From Gamarada debralockiae (Eukaryota; Ascomycota; Leotiomycetes; Helotiales; Hyphodiscaceae), in NCBI GenBank assembly GCA_002803225.1, contig NXFV01000964.1, positions 1-64,000 on the forward strand: a stretch of DNA of 64,000 bases. Reading direction: 5' to 3'. The notes under the pieces were generated by a model that had not been told where the DNA came from, did not search any database, and saw only the letters and a program-made list of their open reading frames with translations. Position 1 is the first letter of the stretch, and each line of letters opens with the position of its first letter. Below, one piece after another: positions 11,116 to 23,918 of the stretch. A program made the position numbers and the translations under genes.

Positions 11116-14100
11116 ATGGCGGATGATACGCGGGATACAAAGCCTGAGGCAGTGGACACGGCTCTTGGAGGGATGAAGCTGGAAGAGGGTGCATCCCCAG
11201 ATGAGACGCTCGATACAATTGCAGTCAACGGCGAATATGAGCGAGCACCAACCCCTGGTGGCTACAAGAGATCTCCATCTACGACTCCTGGACCAGTTAA
11301 ATCTACTTCCCAATCACCCATTAAGAAGCAAAGTGCCAGCCAGACCCCAAAATCCGAGTACGATGAGGAGGTCATTAGTGGGGATATCACAGTCACTGTT
11401 GAGCCCGGAAAAGCACCAAAACTCTCTCGAAAATCATCACAAAAAGTAATTTCTCGTCCAGCACCGCTCTTCGACGATTTGGCAGATGTTACGGAGGAGG
11501 CTTCTGCAGTATTCCAGGTAATCAAGGATTGTATCTATGGCTCCAAGTACATGGGTTATTCAGAACATGATGCTCTGGACTGTGACTGCTCTGAAGAATG
11601 GCGTAAGTACTCCAGCATCCAAAATTGCGACACACTGACAGCCTCTGTAGGCGATGGCAAGAATCATGCATGTGGCGAGGATTCGGACTGCATCAACCGT
11701 GCGACTAAAATGGAATGCGTTGACGGAGATTGCAATTGTGGTATCGGGTGCCAAAATCAACGCTTCCAGCGCAAACAATACGCCAACGTATCCGTCATCA
11801 AGACCGAGAAAAAAGGTTATGGTTTACGGGTGAACACTGATTTGCAGCCCAACGACTTTATTTTCGAGTACATCGGCGAAGTGATCAATGAGCCGACATT
11901 CAGACGGCGGACCATCCAGTATGACGAGGAAGGTATCAAGCATTTCTATTTCATGTCTCTTACGAAAGGCGAGTTTGTGGATGCGACAAAGAAAGGCAAT
12001 CTTGGTCGATTTTGCAACCACTCCTGCAATCCAAATTGCTACGTGGACAAATGGGTCGTCGGCGAGAAGTTGCGCATGGGCATCTTTGCCGAGCGACACA
12101 TCAAAGCCGGCGAGGAGTTGGTTTTCAATTACAACGTCGACCGATATGGCGCTGACCCCCAGCCCTGCTACTGCGCCGAACCAAACTGCACAGGTTTCAT
12201 TGGAGGCAAGACCCAGACTGAGCGCGCAACAAAATTATCCCACGCAACCATTGAAGCTCTTGGCATTGATGATGGTGATGGATGGGATACGGCTGTCGCT
12301 AAGAAACCTCGGAAAAAGAAGATGGGAGAGGATGACGAAGAGTATGTTAACAACGTTCAACCAAAGGGTCTTGATGAAGATGGGGTCCGAAAAGTTATGG
12401 CAACTCTCATGCAATGCAAAGAAAAATGGATTGCTGTCAAACTTCTCAGTCGTATCCAACGATGCGACGATGACAAGGTCCGCAACCGAGTGGTACAGAT
12501 GCACGGCTACCAAATTCTACGAACCTCCCTGACTACCTGGAAAGAGGACAACAATGTCATTCTTCAAATCTTCGACATTCTCTACAAATTCCCACGACTC
12601 ACTCGAAATAAAATCGTCGATTCTAAAATTGAAGCAACAATCGAAACGTTTACGACTTCAGAACACGAGGACGTCGCATTTGAAGCAAAGAGACTGCTTG
12701 AAGAATGGGGCAAACTCGAAGTGGCCTACCGAATTCCACGGAAGAAGTTCGATCCCAATGCAGTGCCTGTTTTCGAACGAAGAAATACAGAGCCATCCCA
12801 ACCGATCAAAGAAGCAGCTTCTCCCGCAATCATTGCTCCAACTGGTCCTCGAAGCGCAGTGCCTCAACGCCCCGCCAATTTCATCCCTTCACGGCCACCC
12901 CCACCCCGCCGGAATTTCAATACATTACCCGCTGGATGGTTCATGGCTATGGATAATGTAGGAAACCCATATTATTACAGTAAAAGCGGCCAAACGACTT
13001 GGCAAAGACCTTACCTCCCAGCGCCCGAGCCCCCGCCTCCTCCTAAGATGCCTCCGAAGAGTGTCCAAAGCGCAAAAGCGTTACAAGACATTATCGATAG
13101 CATCACCAAGCCCGATCCGTCTTCTCAAACGCCTTCCCGCTCCGCTCCTCAAACAGCTACTTCAACGCCTTCAAAAGAGAAGAAGAAGCCAACTGAAAAA
13201 TGGCGGTCTCTATCTCAAGAGAAGCAGATGAAACTTTACGAAAACACTGTAAGTCCACCGACTCATTACATCACTCACAACTAAAATCTTTCAAGCTCTT
13301 CCCACATATCAAACACGTAATGCAAAAGTTCACACAACAACTCCCCAAAGACGATCTTAAGAAATTCGCCAAAGAAGTAGGCAAGAAACTCGTAGCCTCA
13401 GACTTTAAAAACAACCGTGTCGAAGACCCCACCAAGATCTCCGAGAAGCAAGAGAAGAAAGTCAAGAAATATGTGCGGGAATACTTTGAGAAGGCAGTGG
13501 AGAAGAAAAAGGCGATGGATAAGCGAAAGAAGGAGAAAGCTGCTTCTGCCTCTAAGGACAAGGATACCAGTGTCAATGGCAATGGAGGGGAGAAGGTCGA
13601 GGGAGTCAATGGTGTGAAGGATGAGCCGGGGCTGGAAGCGGGGCTGATAAAGGACGAAAGCGATGCCGAGATGTCGGATGATGAGGATAAAGACAATCCT
13701 CTTCTAGAGACGCCTTCATTCACCGAATCCTCGGATCTAAAACGCAAGCGCGAGGAGGACGAATTCGGCACCCCCGGCGATGACGCAGATTCCAACAAAC
13801 GCCTCAAGGAGGAAGATGGCGATACTGTCGATGCATCGCCACCACCACCGCCACCTCCCCCGCCGGCTGAGGGCATGCCTGGCATGGCTATGGATGATAG
13901 TCACGAAGGCCACATGCGCGTCGAGCAAGTGAAAGAAGAAACAGAAGAAGAGAAAGAGCTGCGACAGCAAGAAGAAGAGCTCATGCGGGAGAACGAAGAA
14001 GCCATGATGATGGAGATGGACGGATCGCTCAAAGCAGAGGAAAAACTACACAATCACAACGGCGTCGACGAACTTCACTCTAATGGTTTGCCGGAGCGGA

Positions 14101-14120
14101 AGGGCGTGCTGAGCCACTAA
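11116..14120 (+). CDS. set2: Set2, histone H3 lysine-36 methyltransferase
   Basis: Methylates H3K36 co-transcriptionally while bound to elongating RNA polymerase II. Exons 11116-11602, 11651-13248 and 13296-14120 give about 969 residues. The domain order is diagnostic: a Cys-rich AWS block (CDCSEEW from about residue 156), SET with NHSCNPNC at about 285-292 and an FNYN motif near 321, post-[11 protein letters not shown] at about 335, a helical TFIIS-N-like region (about 395-530), a WW domain ([11 protein letters not shown]... about 588-616) and a basic helical SRI domain (about 680-770) that would bind the phosphorylated polymerase CTD. The tail is acidic and low in complexity, with a run of prolines. 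The first intron is 48 nt and free of stops, so an unspliced reading adds 16 residues inside AWS. I treat it as an intron because of its GTAAGT donor and because removing it restores a [14 protein letters not shown] junction typical of the family. Confidence 0.95.
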
Positions 14121-14583
14121 TCGGACGCCGGATTTCATACGTTCGCATACTGGATGCTTTAATAGGGGAGGAGCGGAAAGGCGTGGGCCACATGTACTTC
14201 TTGTAACATAAGCATCGGCGTCACAAGGCAGGCGGAAATCGGGGATTCTACGTTCTTGCATTTTTCATCAAGGCCTTGGAGGAGCCAATGGGAAGATCCT
14301 GCATTCGCGCGTTGGATTGCGCAGTACATAGCAAGCGTAAGTGATTGGTAGTTAGGGGGTGAGAATGGGGAGAGAAGGAGATAATGTGAATAGAAATGAA
14401 GTTGGTCTGCACGCTTGCTTGTGTTCAATGTTCGTGATTCAGAGCTATGTGGCGTGAATATCATCGCTCATAACATGTTCATCCCCTCGATGCCGCAGAA
14501 TCCAAAGCCTTTCAAATTCGCATTCCGAAATCCCAAGGATCCGCCCAAAGTATCGCTTTTCATCTCCCAGCAGCCAAACCAAA
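14121..14583. other. Convergent 3' intergenic spacer between set2 and gatA
   Basis: This 463-bp spacer lies between two converging genes and probably holds both 3' UTRs. I see no gene or strong structured element. Confidence 0.5.
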
Positions 14584-16153
14584 TCAGGATTTAACGATCT
14601 TCTCCAAAGCCTCCAACAAAATATCCGCATGATGCTTCTGAAAAATCAACATCGGCCTCAACCTCACCGCTCTCTCCCCAGATCCACCAATATTAACACC
14701 AAAGCCCTTCGCCTTCTTCAAGAATTCATCTCGTCTCGGACTGTCAAATGCAATGAAAGTTCCCTGTCCCTTCCCTCTCAAATTCATAACTTCGCCCGGA
14801 AACCTCTTCGCCAATCCCTCCAAGCCCGCAAAAAGATAATCCCCAACCCTCGCCGTATTATTCACGAGGTCGAGACGCTCGATTTCGTTGATGATAGCTC
14901 GAAAGAGTATGGCTCGTGCTGGATCACCCATCCATGTATTGAACTGACGATAAGGCTTGTTTGGACGGAGTTCTGGGTTCCCGAAATAATAGCCAGCAGT
15001 CTGAGCCTTTTTAGAGAACGTAACCATATCCGGCGGTGTCTCCAAATCCCAATGATCATGCGCCCAGAATTTGCCCGTGGCGCCGACGCCCGTTTGCACT
15101 TCGTCAACGATCATAAGAACGTTATGCTTTTTAGTGAGTTTACGGAGGCCGCGGAAGAAAGAGGGAGAGGCGTGGTTGTCGCCGCCTTCCGATTGGATTG
15201 GTTCAATCACCACTGCGCAAGGCGGAAGATGGTGTGTTTTGATTAGACGTTCAACGTCTGCGAGCGCTTCTTCTTCCGCGATACGGTTCTCTTCGACGTG
15301 GTCTTCGAGCGGGTATTTGAGGAGGGGGAATGAAGCTTGTGGCCAATCGAACGCGGGAATATCGATTTTATGAATAGGCTTCGATCTAGTCGTTGACAAA
15401 CTCCCAAACAGACGTCCATGGAACCCCGTCTTAAAGCTGAGGATTGAGAGTTGAGACGCACCGGGGGCTTGGTTGATCATTGACGAGGAGAGTTCGTCGG
15501 CAGTGAACTCGACGTGTGCTCCTCCTCGCTCGTGTTGGCGCCGCCACATGAAGGCTGCTTTGTAGGCTGTCTCGTTTGCGTCGGAGCCGGCCATGGCGGT
15601 GAAGACTTGATTGAGACCTTTTGGTGCAACGCGTAGAATTCCGGTTTCGAGGATGGATGCCCAGTCGTGGGAGGGGAAGTTTCCGAGGGCAGGGCGGTTG
15701 ATGAGGGCTGATGCCATTTGTTCGGTGAGGGCAGCGGCGTGAAGGGAGGGGTTGCTGTAGCCTACTGGGATGGAGGCAATTTGTGCGTAACTGCATGCCA
15801 TACATCAGGATCAATCCAAATAGAATGTGTGGAGGACGGGAGGGGGCGTACACATCAAGCAAAATATTCCCATCCGGATCCGCAATGTAGTTCCCAAAAG
15901 ATTTTTGATAATTGGCAATCATATTCAAGCTCCTGGTATCAAACACCTTATCCAATTCCTCAATCGCCTTCTTGCTTTGTGGGCCAGGGATGGGAGTCTT
16001 GACGATTGGGCCTGCGGGCTCATCGGGGAAGAAGGGTGCCTCGCTGGAGGGTTGGGAGGGCTTGACTGCTGCTGCTGTGGCGTAGGTTCGTTGTTGGAGG
16101 AGGGAGCGTGTGGCCCAGGGACGCAATCGCGCCGCTGCCCGGAGGGAGGCCAT
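14584..16153 (-). CDS. gatA: 4-aminobutyrate (GABA) aminotransferase, mitochondrial
   Basis: PLP-dependent class III aminotransferase that converts GABA and 2-oxoglutarate to succinate semialdehyde and glutamate in the GABA shunt. Exons 15852-16153 and 14584-15790 flank a 61-bp intron with donor GTACGC and acceptor CAG, and join to 502 residues, the usual family length. The first 30 residues (MASLRAAARLRPWATRS...) are basic and non-acidic and end near TYATAA, like a mitochondrial targeting peptide. Visible signatures include GSDANETAYKAAF (about residue 170), IVDEVQTGVG (about 330) carrying the PLP-contacting Asp, and the TFSKKAQTAG block (about 358-367) that carries the Schiff-base lysine. 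It is the gatA/UGA1 orthologue by domain and motif content. It converges with set2, which is a neighbour without an obvious functional link. Confidence 0.93.
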
Positions 16154-16770
16154 GGTGATGATTTGGAAAGGAGAGTTGAGGAGGAAAGGAGGGGGAGGTT
16201 GAATGTTTTATTTATTTTCTGGGCTGCAGAAGTGGGGTGAGCTACCTATGCAGGTTACACACCGGCCTATCTTATCGCGATGCGGCAGGGGCAGAGAAGG
16301 CGTGGAAAGAGCGTGCGTCCCTGAAAATCAGTTGGAGATTTCCAAAGGGTTCAAACAGGTGAATAAGAGTGATACTTGGTCGAAGATATTCTATTCCCTT
16401 TCTCAAGCAGAGGGAAGAGTGAAGAGTGAGAGAAAGTCGACTCTGAAAACCCCACGATCCCACATCTCAGCGCCGTTGACGCCCCTGCCCCGCACATCGA
16501 GCTTCGGCAACGCTAAACCCATTTAGTAAGGTCGAAGCGGCGGGAGTAGTTCTGGAGCTTGCTACTTCTCGCTCTTTCTCTACCATGACCATTACCTGGT
16601 CCAAAGCTGGCTTATATTGACCATCATAACACCACTATCTGCAATTCACAGAAGCCTCGCGGCTGAGAGACACACTCTCCAGTGTGAGTTGCCATGAGTC
16701 CATGAAATAAGGAAACAGACTCTTATTGGCTCCTGGGGCTGGGTTTGCTTCAAGCACACACGCAAGGCTC
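16154..16770. other. Promoter side of gatA and left flank of a HET remnant
   Basis: No coding frame here is convincing. The first part is the likely upstream region of the GABA transaminase gene. The N-terminal HET blocks expected before the remnant at 16771 are not found. Confidence 0.4.
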
Positions 16771-18058
16771 TAACTCTCACCTGTCTTCCAAGACGCCACC
16801 AAAGTGGTGAAGCATCTCGGGTTCAGATATCTCTGGATAGACTCCCTTTGCATCGTCCAAGACTGCACAGAAGATGGGAGAGAATCGGCCCTAAAGGCCA
16901 AGGTGTATTCAGGTTCGACCTGCGACCTAGCAGCAATAGCTCGGCCAGACGGAAGCCAAAGCCTCTTTTTCAATCGCAACAGATCTGCAGTCCAACCTTT
17001 GACAGCCAGCGCTGGCCTTAGGAGGGATTTCGACTATGACCGTAGTTATAATCGTAGCTTGTGGGATCTGCTTGCCGAAGAATCTCTACATTTGCGCGGA
17101 GCTCGGATTTGTCAAGAATTTACTGTTTGCGCCCTGAACCATTCGTTTCGGCAGCTCGCAGCTATTCTGGGAGTGTGAAGATCATCGTGCCTGCGAGATG
17201 TATCCCGCCTCAGTGGGAAAGACTACCAGACCAGTGACACTGCCTTATGAAACCTGGGAGTCTATTGTCGAAGTTTATTCCAAGGGTGAATTGACTTACG
17301 AAACGGATAAGCTAGCTGCTATCTCTGGCTTGGCGAGGAAAGTCCCGGACATTTATCCAGGATGAGTATTTGGCTGGTATGTGTGGAAGAAGATATTCAA
17401 GCAGCTCTTGTAGAAAACTGACAGACCGAGGGCTTGTGTGGCTCCGACTTGGTCGTGGGCGTGGGTGACTGGGAGAATCCGTTTCCCTTTCCTCCATGCA
17501 GACCTTTCGAACACTGGGCCGTATCCTTTTTACCAAAGGGCATACAGATACAAAGGGACAAATTCTTTGACTATTTCGTTGCGGAAGCCAACGTCATAGG
17601 TGCCACTGCGGAAGTTTCTCCAACAAATTCTCTCGGCCAAGCCAGTGGGAATCACTACACGTTTCAGGATGTTTAGTGAGAGGTACAATATCCTCAATTT
17701 GGAATAGGGACGAACTCATTGAGATGCATATCCAGGCTGATACTGGATTTGGACGGCTGGGAAGAGGACTGGCGCGAGGACCGGCGCTGAACTCTTTCTT
17801 GATGTAGACTCTCCTCATGCGTGGCGTTCCGAAGTCCCAGTCCCCCCAGACATTTTTCTCTTGTCTCTAGCTATGGAAAGCTTTGGGGGCAAGTCTTTTA
17901 TCTACCACAGTCTTGTTCTTGAACATGTTGGGAGGGGTCAGTTTCAGCGTTTAGGAATCTCCTGGTTGGATAATGACAAACTTCTGGGTTTATTTCTTTG
18001 CGATTCGAGTCATCTTGCAAAGCAGGCTGATCAATGGGGCCTGCAGTTGGACGGCTAA
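16771..18058 (+). pseudogene. Second decayed HET-domain gene, 5'-truncated
   Basis: Starting at about 16775 a frame reads [28 protein letters not shown], the central HET block of the long-form family, followed by a [13 protein letters not shown] segment. A stop follows at about 17176. The next family block ([16 protein letters not shown], about 17160-17205, then WESIVEVYSKGELTYE and DKLAAISGLAR to about 17340) lies in another frame. Later blocks at 17434-17676 and 17860-18055 carry the C-terminal RGQFQRLGI pattern. The N-terminal YxxLSYxWG block is missing and several frame changes are not bridged by introns. I infer an inactive remnant. It is a different subfamily from the HET remnant at the left edge, which has the AICIDQTN form of the core motif. 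Confidence 0.7.
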
Positions 18059-18212
18059 AAGCAGGGAAAACACTATTTCACTGTGACCATTATATAAAAG
18101 TCTGGACTAGACCTCCGTTAATTTGACATCCATTTTATTGTCTAACGTCAAATACACCGCGGGCTCATCTCTATTTTCCACCCCTCTGATAGCTCCCTCT
18201 TGGTGCTGGGAA

Positions 18213-21200
18213 TCATGCATATTGCAAACGACTTTCATCCCATCCAGGCTGCAGATAACTCCAATCCTGATTGAAAGTAAAGTCCGTCTGGTAAGCACCG
18301 TAACTAAACAATCCCACTATATCCAAACTTGCCCCGGCATCCGTCATAGCCCAAAGACTCAATGCCACTGTATTCAACCCTCGGTTATTGATTACTCCAG
18401 GCGGAATAGGGAACCTGGTTTGAGGCCCAATATGAGGCTCGAACTTTCCATACTGATATCCATTGACCCAAATCATCACCCTCGCAACGGTTCCTGCGGG
18501 AGCAGATAATTCAATGCCGAGCGGTACGTCGAGATCGGAGTCAATGTTGAGGTGGAAAGTTGTGATGTAGAACTCGATACCCGAGGAAGTGAGTCCATCA
18601 AATGGAGTCGATGTTGAGAATGTTGGCGAAGTTGGAACGAATGAGGGAAGGGGCCATCCCAATCGTTCACCGTAGAGTCCGCCTTCATTCATGGGACCAC
18701 GGACTGGGTCAATGTTCGCGGATCCTCCTGCATTACCGTTGATCTTCCATAGCTTGAAGCCCGTGTTGGATGAGCTAACAGAAGGAACCAAAGCTGCACC
18801 CAGAATCCCTCTCGGATTTTCAACACCTTTAGAAGTGGACGTTTCATCGTGTCCATGATAATCCACAACCACTGTTAGGAGGTTGTCTGTAGCTTGCAAA
18901 GCTGAAGATGGAAGGGATAGGACGGCATTCGTAGTCGTCAGGGAAGCATTTCCCACGTTGCCCCCAATGAGCACGCCATTGAGCCATGCATTCCAGCCAG
19001 ATGCTAGACCACCAGAGCATGTGATGTTGACGGCAGTAGCATTTGCTCCATCGAAGTATCCTCGATAGATCTTTGCTCCAGTATAATAGCCATAGTCACT
19101 AGAGAATAAGACAGGCAGAGTCAAAGGAGCGATAGGACTCAAAGTGGTGGTTTTGTTGCAGATTTTCCATTTGGAGTCATCATATGATGGAAGCTTCTCA
19201 GGCAACGAGTCTGCTGAACGCCAGTTTGAGAGAGGTGGCAATGAAATTGTCCGGCCTTCGCTACCTGGGATTTGAGCTGTGACTGAGCCATACGGTGTCT
19301 TCACTGCAGTGAGATGGAGCCCATTCCAATCAATCGTCTGAATGTCAGGATTTCCGGTGTAGACTTCGATAGTGGTGGCATTATCGTTGTCTCCAGACAC
19401 ATGCACAACTCCGTGGGAAATATATGCACTTCGGACAAGGTAGGGCCCGAGAACAAAAATTTGCTCGTTTGGTTTAACGTCTGGGTTTGTCGTGGTTGGA
19501 GGCGCCCAGAACCTCCACGCAGTTGGTTGATCGAGGAGGTAAATCAAGACTTTGTTTGTTTGCAGGACAGTCATGCCAGCGCCTTGAGTGTAGATGAATG
19601 CTGTAGTTCCCGAAGACGGGGTCGCTGATACTTCCGCAGTCCCAAAGACATTATGGCTGGCAGTGCTGGCCATGTTCTTCAGTGCGAATTGACTAGTTTG
19701 ACCTTCTTCGGCATAGAGAACGACGACATCAACATCGAAAACGCCGTATGTAAGAACATCCGCAGAGGAATAAAGCAGGGAATTACTACCAAAATTATAG
19801 TCGGTGACAAGGATCTTGCTTTGGCGGCCATTGAGATTGATGTTGGGAACATTTATGACACCTGCGGACGTATTGAGACTTGCAGAGAAATCTACAGAGA
19901 CTGTCGAACTTGTAGTGGACTGCTGCACAATGTAAAATCCAGCATTGGTGTCAGGATTCCTAATTTCCCAAGTCCAGATGGCCGTGTTGTCAACAGCATA
20001 TCCAGTGCCATTTCCGACCATGTAGGTCTTCAGAAGATCTGTGGAGACTCGTGTGAATAGGCCAATGAGCTTTGTTTGATACATTTTGTCCCAAATTTGC
20101 CTTGTTTCTCGCAGAGGGGCGGAATAATCATATGAAGTGTAAACAACAGGGGCACCAGCTATTCATTGTCAGAGCGTGGCACAGCCGCAGTGAAGATTGG
20201 GCGCTTTCTACTCACAGTGTCCCCAGTTTGTTCCACCCCATGCCATATACAAGCTTTGAAGCGTAGTCCTCTGCCCAATGTTGTTCTTGTAGTACACATC
20301 CGCGAATGCTGGTTCGTGTTCCGCTTGGCAGTTGTCGTAGAAACTACCTCCCCAAGGCGTAAAGTAGCCACCTTCGAACTCTGGAAAGTAGTTTGGTTGC
20401 GTATATGAATAATTTGCAAACCACTGGTAGTAATTTCGTACGACATTGAAACCAGAATTGACGTTCGTGCAAGACAATCCTCCTGGATAGCTGTCGAGAC
20501 CGTACACATTGACAGCACCGCCAACATCCTCATAGTCCGTGCTCCAGGACATATCTCGTTCCCCTTTCTCGTTTGAGGAAAAGGGTACGGTTATCCCTGC
20601 CGCTCTAAATGCCGCCTCGATTTGCTCCATGTAAATAACAAGGGTGTTGGTAGCAGAATGTGTTGTCTCCTGGAGTTCGTTCTCAACTTGGTTCAGGATG
20701 ACCGGCTATGGAAATGTTAGCCTACATTTTGAGGACAGGCATAGGCAGAACTCACCCCTCCTTTTGTTATTTCGTTTGCTGCTAGGATCTCCCCAATGTT
20801 CGTGATCCATGGCAACCAACTCTGGTAGTAAGTGGTTTCACCGGTCCTTAGGGTTCCCATGCTCCCATCTGATCCCCATAAGGCGAGACCGCCACCGTTT
20901 GTCTCTGCGTTGCAATATGGTCCAGCTCGAGCGATGATCCAAATACCTGCTTCCTTTGCGTAATCAAATAGGCGCTGAACATTCTTCCCGGCCGTTTCAA
21001 AGTCATAGACTCCCTTTGCAGCAGAATGGTAGGACCAGAAGAAATAGACACTGGGGTAGTTAGACAGTTTAGCAGCAAGTGAATAGGAAGCCTACCTGAT
21101 TGCATTGAACCCGTTTGCGCGAAATTTCTGAAATATATCCTCAAGAGTTGTCAGTTTTTCCGTCTTTTAATGGGAATTTGAGGACTAACCAGCCACATTT

Positions 21201-21421
21201 CTGGCACTGGCATTCGCTGGTAATGGAATTCGCCGGAGCTGGTCGTCACCAGTCAATACGAACCTCCTGATTGAGTTAGGGACATACAAGATGAAGACTC
21301 TGCTGCCATTGACCGTCAAGCTGTATGGATCCCAAGTAACTAGATCAGTCAAGTTGTCGCTTGTAGCATTCGAAGTCCACAGAAGAGCAGATAGCGCAAC
21401 AAAGAGCCGTAGAAAACGCAT
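18213..21421 (-). CDS. Secreted GH35 beta-galactosidase, six exons
   Basis: Hydrolyses terminal beta-D-galactosides outside the cell. Exons 21288-21421, 21190-21238, 21096-21139, 20756-21050, 20216-20705 and 18213-20158 splice in phase to 985 residues, the normal size for fungal GH35. The start at 21421 is preferred over a Met 17 codons upstream because it begins directly with a signal peptide (MRFLRLFVALSALLW). The catalytic TIM barrel shows FSGEFHYQRMPVPE near residue 47, RAGPYCNAE, the acid/base motif NQVENE (about 179-184) and the nucleophile block PEFEGG (about 282-287). The rest contains beta-sandwich domains typical of the LacA type, with many potential N-glycosylation sites. Two neighbouring transporter genes (43.6-45.6 and 57.2-58.9 kb) could take up released sugars, but they are distant and the link is speculative. 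Confidence 0.93.
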
Positions 21422-22332
21422 TCTGATGACTGACGTGCTTTTGGAAAATCTGTCTGCTTCGCTCCATTGCAAGTGAGCTATCCATTAGTTATATAGCAAC
21501 ATTTAGCAGTTTGCGCTCGCAAAAATAATACCATCGCGCGAAGAAGTTCATCGCATCTTTGAAGCTATTCGCCCCGCAACAGGAACTAGGGCCTTTCATG
21601 TTCAATTCCAGCAATCAGAACATCAGACGACTCCGTCTTCCAGGATGCAGCATCTTTAAGCGCATATCGGGGAATGTATGTCATTCTGGCTAATTGAAAA
21701 GAGGTTACGGATCTTCAGGACGAAAAGGGCCGGTGCTGTCGACCCCAGAATTTTCAGGATTATTGTCGGCCCTGTCGGGTTATTTTGAGCCGAAGATTCA
21801 ACTTGAACTTCAACATTCCATTGAACTACTTGAGAGGGAAGTGTCCGCTCGTCCATCGACAAGTGTCGTTGCCACAATGATGGATGATGTGTAGTTTCTT
21901 TTATCCAAGCTGAAGAAGGAATGGAGTTCAGATCATGGGAGAATTGAGCAGTTTTGGTGGCAGCTGACAAATAAGCAGCTAGTCTCAAAAAGTAGTAAGA
22001 GTCACGTGTAGCTATTCCTGCTCTTACGCAGCGGGGGCTGATACTGTGATGTTGATCTCGAAACTCAAAATCTCAAACTCAAAGTCCATTTTCTACCCGC
22101 ACCTTGCACCTTTTTTATACCCTCAAAGGAAAGTTCTATTATAAGCTTCATACACTTGCTCGTGGTTGACCTTTGGATACCAAGACTCGAGTGCCACCCC
22201 CGCAGCTCCTGCAGTATGACAAGGGTTCATGCACACGGCTGTAAAAGCCGGTCACACAGAAAGGATGCGGGTACCCGATGTCAGTGTATCTTTCGTTTAT
22301 GAAGCCTCAATATGGTTTAACGGTCGCACGAT
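21422..22332. other. Intergenic, upstream of the beta-galactosidase
   Basis: Contains the promoter side of the secreted beta-galactosidase gene. Short open frames at 21656-21988 on both strands look like chance. No gene is supported. Confidence 0.4.
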
Positions 22333-23918
22333 ATGTCAGCCCAAGCGAATCCAGCCAGTCCCCTAATTTTTAAAGCGCCGATCCCATCTGCTCATGCAAG
22401 GCGGGGCCGGCATCTACGGCTGCGTCGCAAGGACAAGGCCAAGGCCAAGGAGCCCATGGAGAGTCCAATTCCGGCTCTTTTGAGGCCGCCCCGGTCGAAG
22501 GCTGTAGCTCCGTATAGTCCCAAAAATGATCTCGAGGAAACAAATATCCGTTTCCTCGTCCATCACTGCACGTATCATCCATAATCATGCGGGTTCAGAG
22601 GCTAACGAGTCAGATGTTACGGTAGTTACTGCAAATTCAGTTACTAGTCCAGGACCTAGATTCGAATGGTACCCGCTCTGCGTGAGGGACGAAGCCTTCT
22701 TCCATGCGGTTATGTCATCCACTTCCTCCCACGCAGCCTATCTCCAACAAGTCAGCCTCCCGTTTTCGTTCTTCCGCCATCGCGGTCAAGCTATCCGACT
22801 CTTGAACCAGAGAATAGCAAGTGGGGCACACGATGAAGGAACAATAAATACAATTGCGGTGTTTTCTCAGCAAGAGGTACCACATCGCTTCTCTGCAATA
22901 GGCTATATAGGGGCTGATCGACAGCGTAGTCATTCGAGGGCAGACCTTCCAGATGCAAGGTTCACTTGGAAGGGCTACTTTCGTTGGTGCAAGCAGCTGG
23001 GGGGTTGCACTCCCCAGAATTTAGCGCCAAGACTCGTCGACATCTCCTCCTGTAGGTTGATTACCAAATGTTTGAACAAACCGGTTTAACAATTTCAGGA
23101 CCGACCTGTCAGCATGTATTGCGTTAGACAGTAAACCCATCCTTGCTCCCACTCTTCTCTCAGATCTTGAGACCTACTTTGGTCCTGCAAGTCCCGAAAC
23201 AACATCATACGTAAAAACCTTCGGAATAAGACTCTACAATTTCACAGGATCACCTCTTTCAGACCAAGCTGCGGATGTTCTCTGGGGACTTCGGAATGTC
23301 TCCGCAATTCTCGAGTCTATTCATGGTGGTTGGGAAAGCGCTGACGCCCCGCCCGAGGAAATGCAGTACAGTGACCGAGTTGAAGTCCTCGAGCGGCGAG
23401 TGCACGATCTATGGTATGTCAAAGATCCCGACAACCCACAGCATGTCATCTTCCGAACCTTCGGCTGGGCATGTTTGATCTACATTTATTGCACGCTCCG
23501 TGAGCTCCCTCCTGAGCTTGGGATGAACCCCATGCTTGCGGGAAAGATAAAAGCCGCGCTCGAAGAATGCGCGAGTCTCAATGTTCTTCTCGCAACCTTC
23601 CGAGACCTCATGCTCTGGCAGATGTTTATTTGTGGGCGCGTGGCAGACCCCCGAGATCGACCATTCTTTGCAAGCCAAGCAACTAAGTTACTACTCATCC
23701 AGAAGGTTGAGCGACCGGCCGACATAATCATCGCGAGCGAGGGTTTCCTTTGGCCGGAAAGGCAACCGGGCCTTCCTGTCCGCACGAAGTTCGTTCTTCA
23801 CAAATTTCAGGGAGATGAGGAAGCCACCGATGAAGGAGAGAGTGGTACGGAAGACGAACACCGCACATCTCGACCAATACAGCTCTCACCCATACAATTG
23901 GACAGCGACAGCCCTTGA
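22333..23918 (+). pseudogene. Broken fungal transcription-factor-like gene, no Zn cluster seen
   Basis: The product resembles the fungal-specific transcription-factor-domain proteins of the PF11951 type that lack an obvious Zn(2)Cys(6) cluster. Their layout is visible: a short basic N-terminus (22333-22520), an FLVHH block (about 22550), WYPLCVRDEAFFHAVM (about 22665-22715), a helical LLNQRI segment, a GLHSPEFSAKTRRHLLL block (about 23005-23050), then, after a GTAGGT...TTTCAG intron (about 23053-23098), a long uninterrupted frame to 23918 containing DLSACIALDSKP and a C-terminal helical region. The 5' half changes frame near 22565 and 22965, where an extra G appears in CAAGGTTCAC; these are not plausible introns. 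I read it as recently broken. A gene with unusual splicing is the alternative. Confidence 0.55.

Noticed and set aside
13271..13885. Long open frame antisense to the 3' part of set2 (204 codons, Ser/Phe-rich)
   Set aside because: It mirrors the acidic and proline-rich low-complexity tail of set2 on the opposite strand; the SRI and tail coding frame is clearly the real one.
14629..15246. 205-codon plus-strand frame
   Set aside because: Antisense to the GABA transaminase exon, with no family resemblance.
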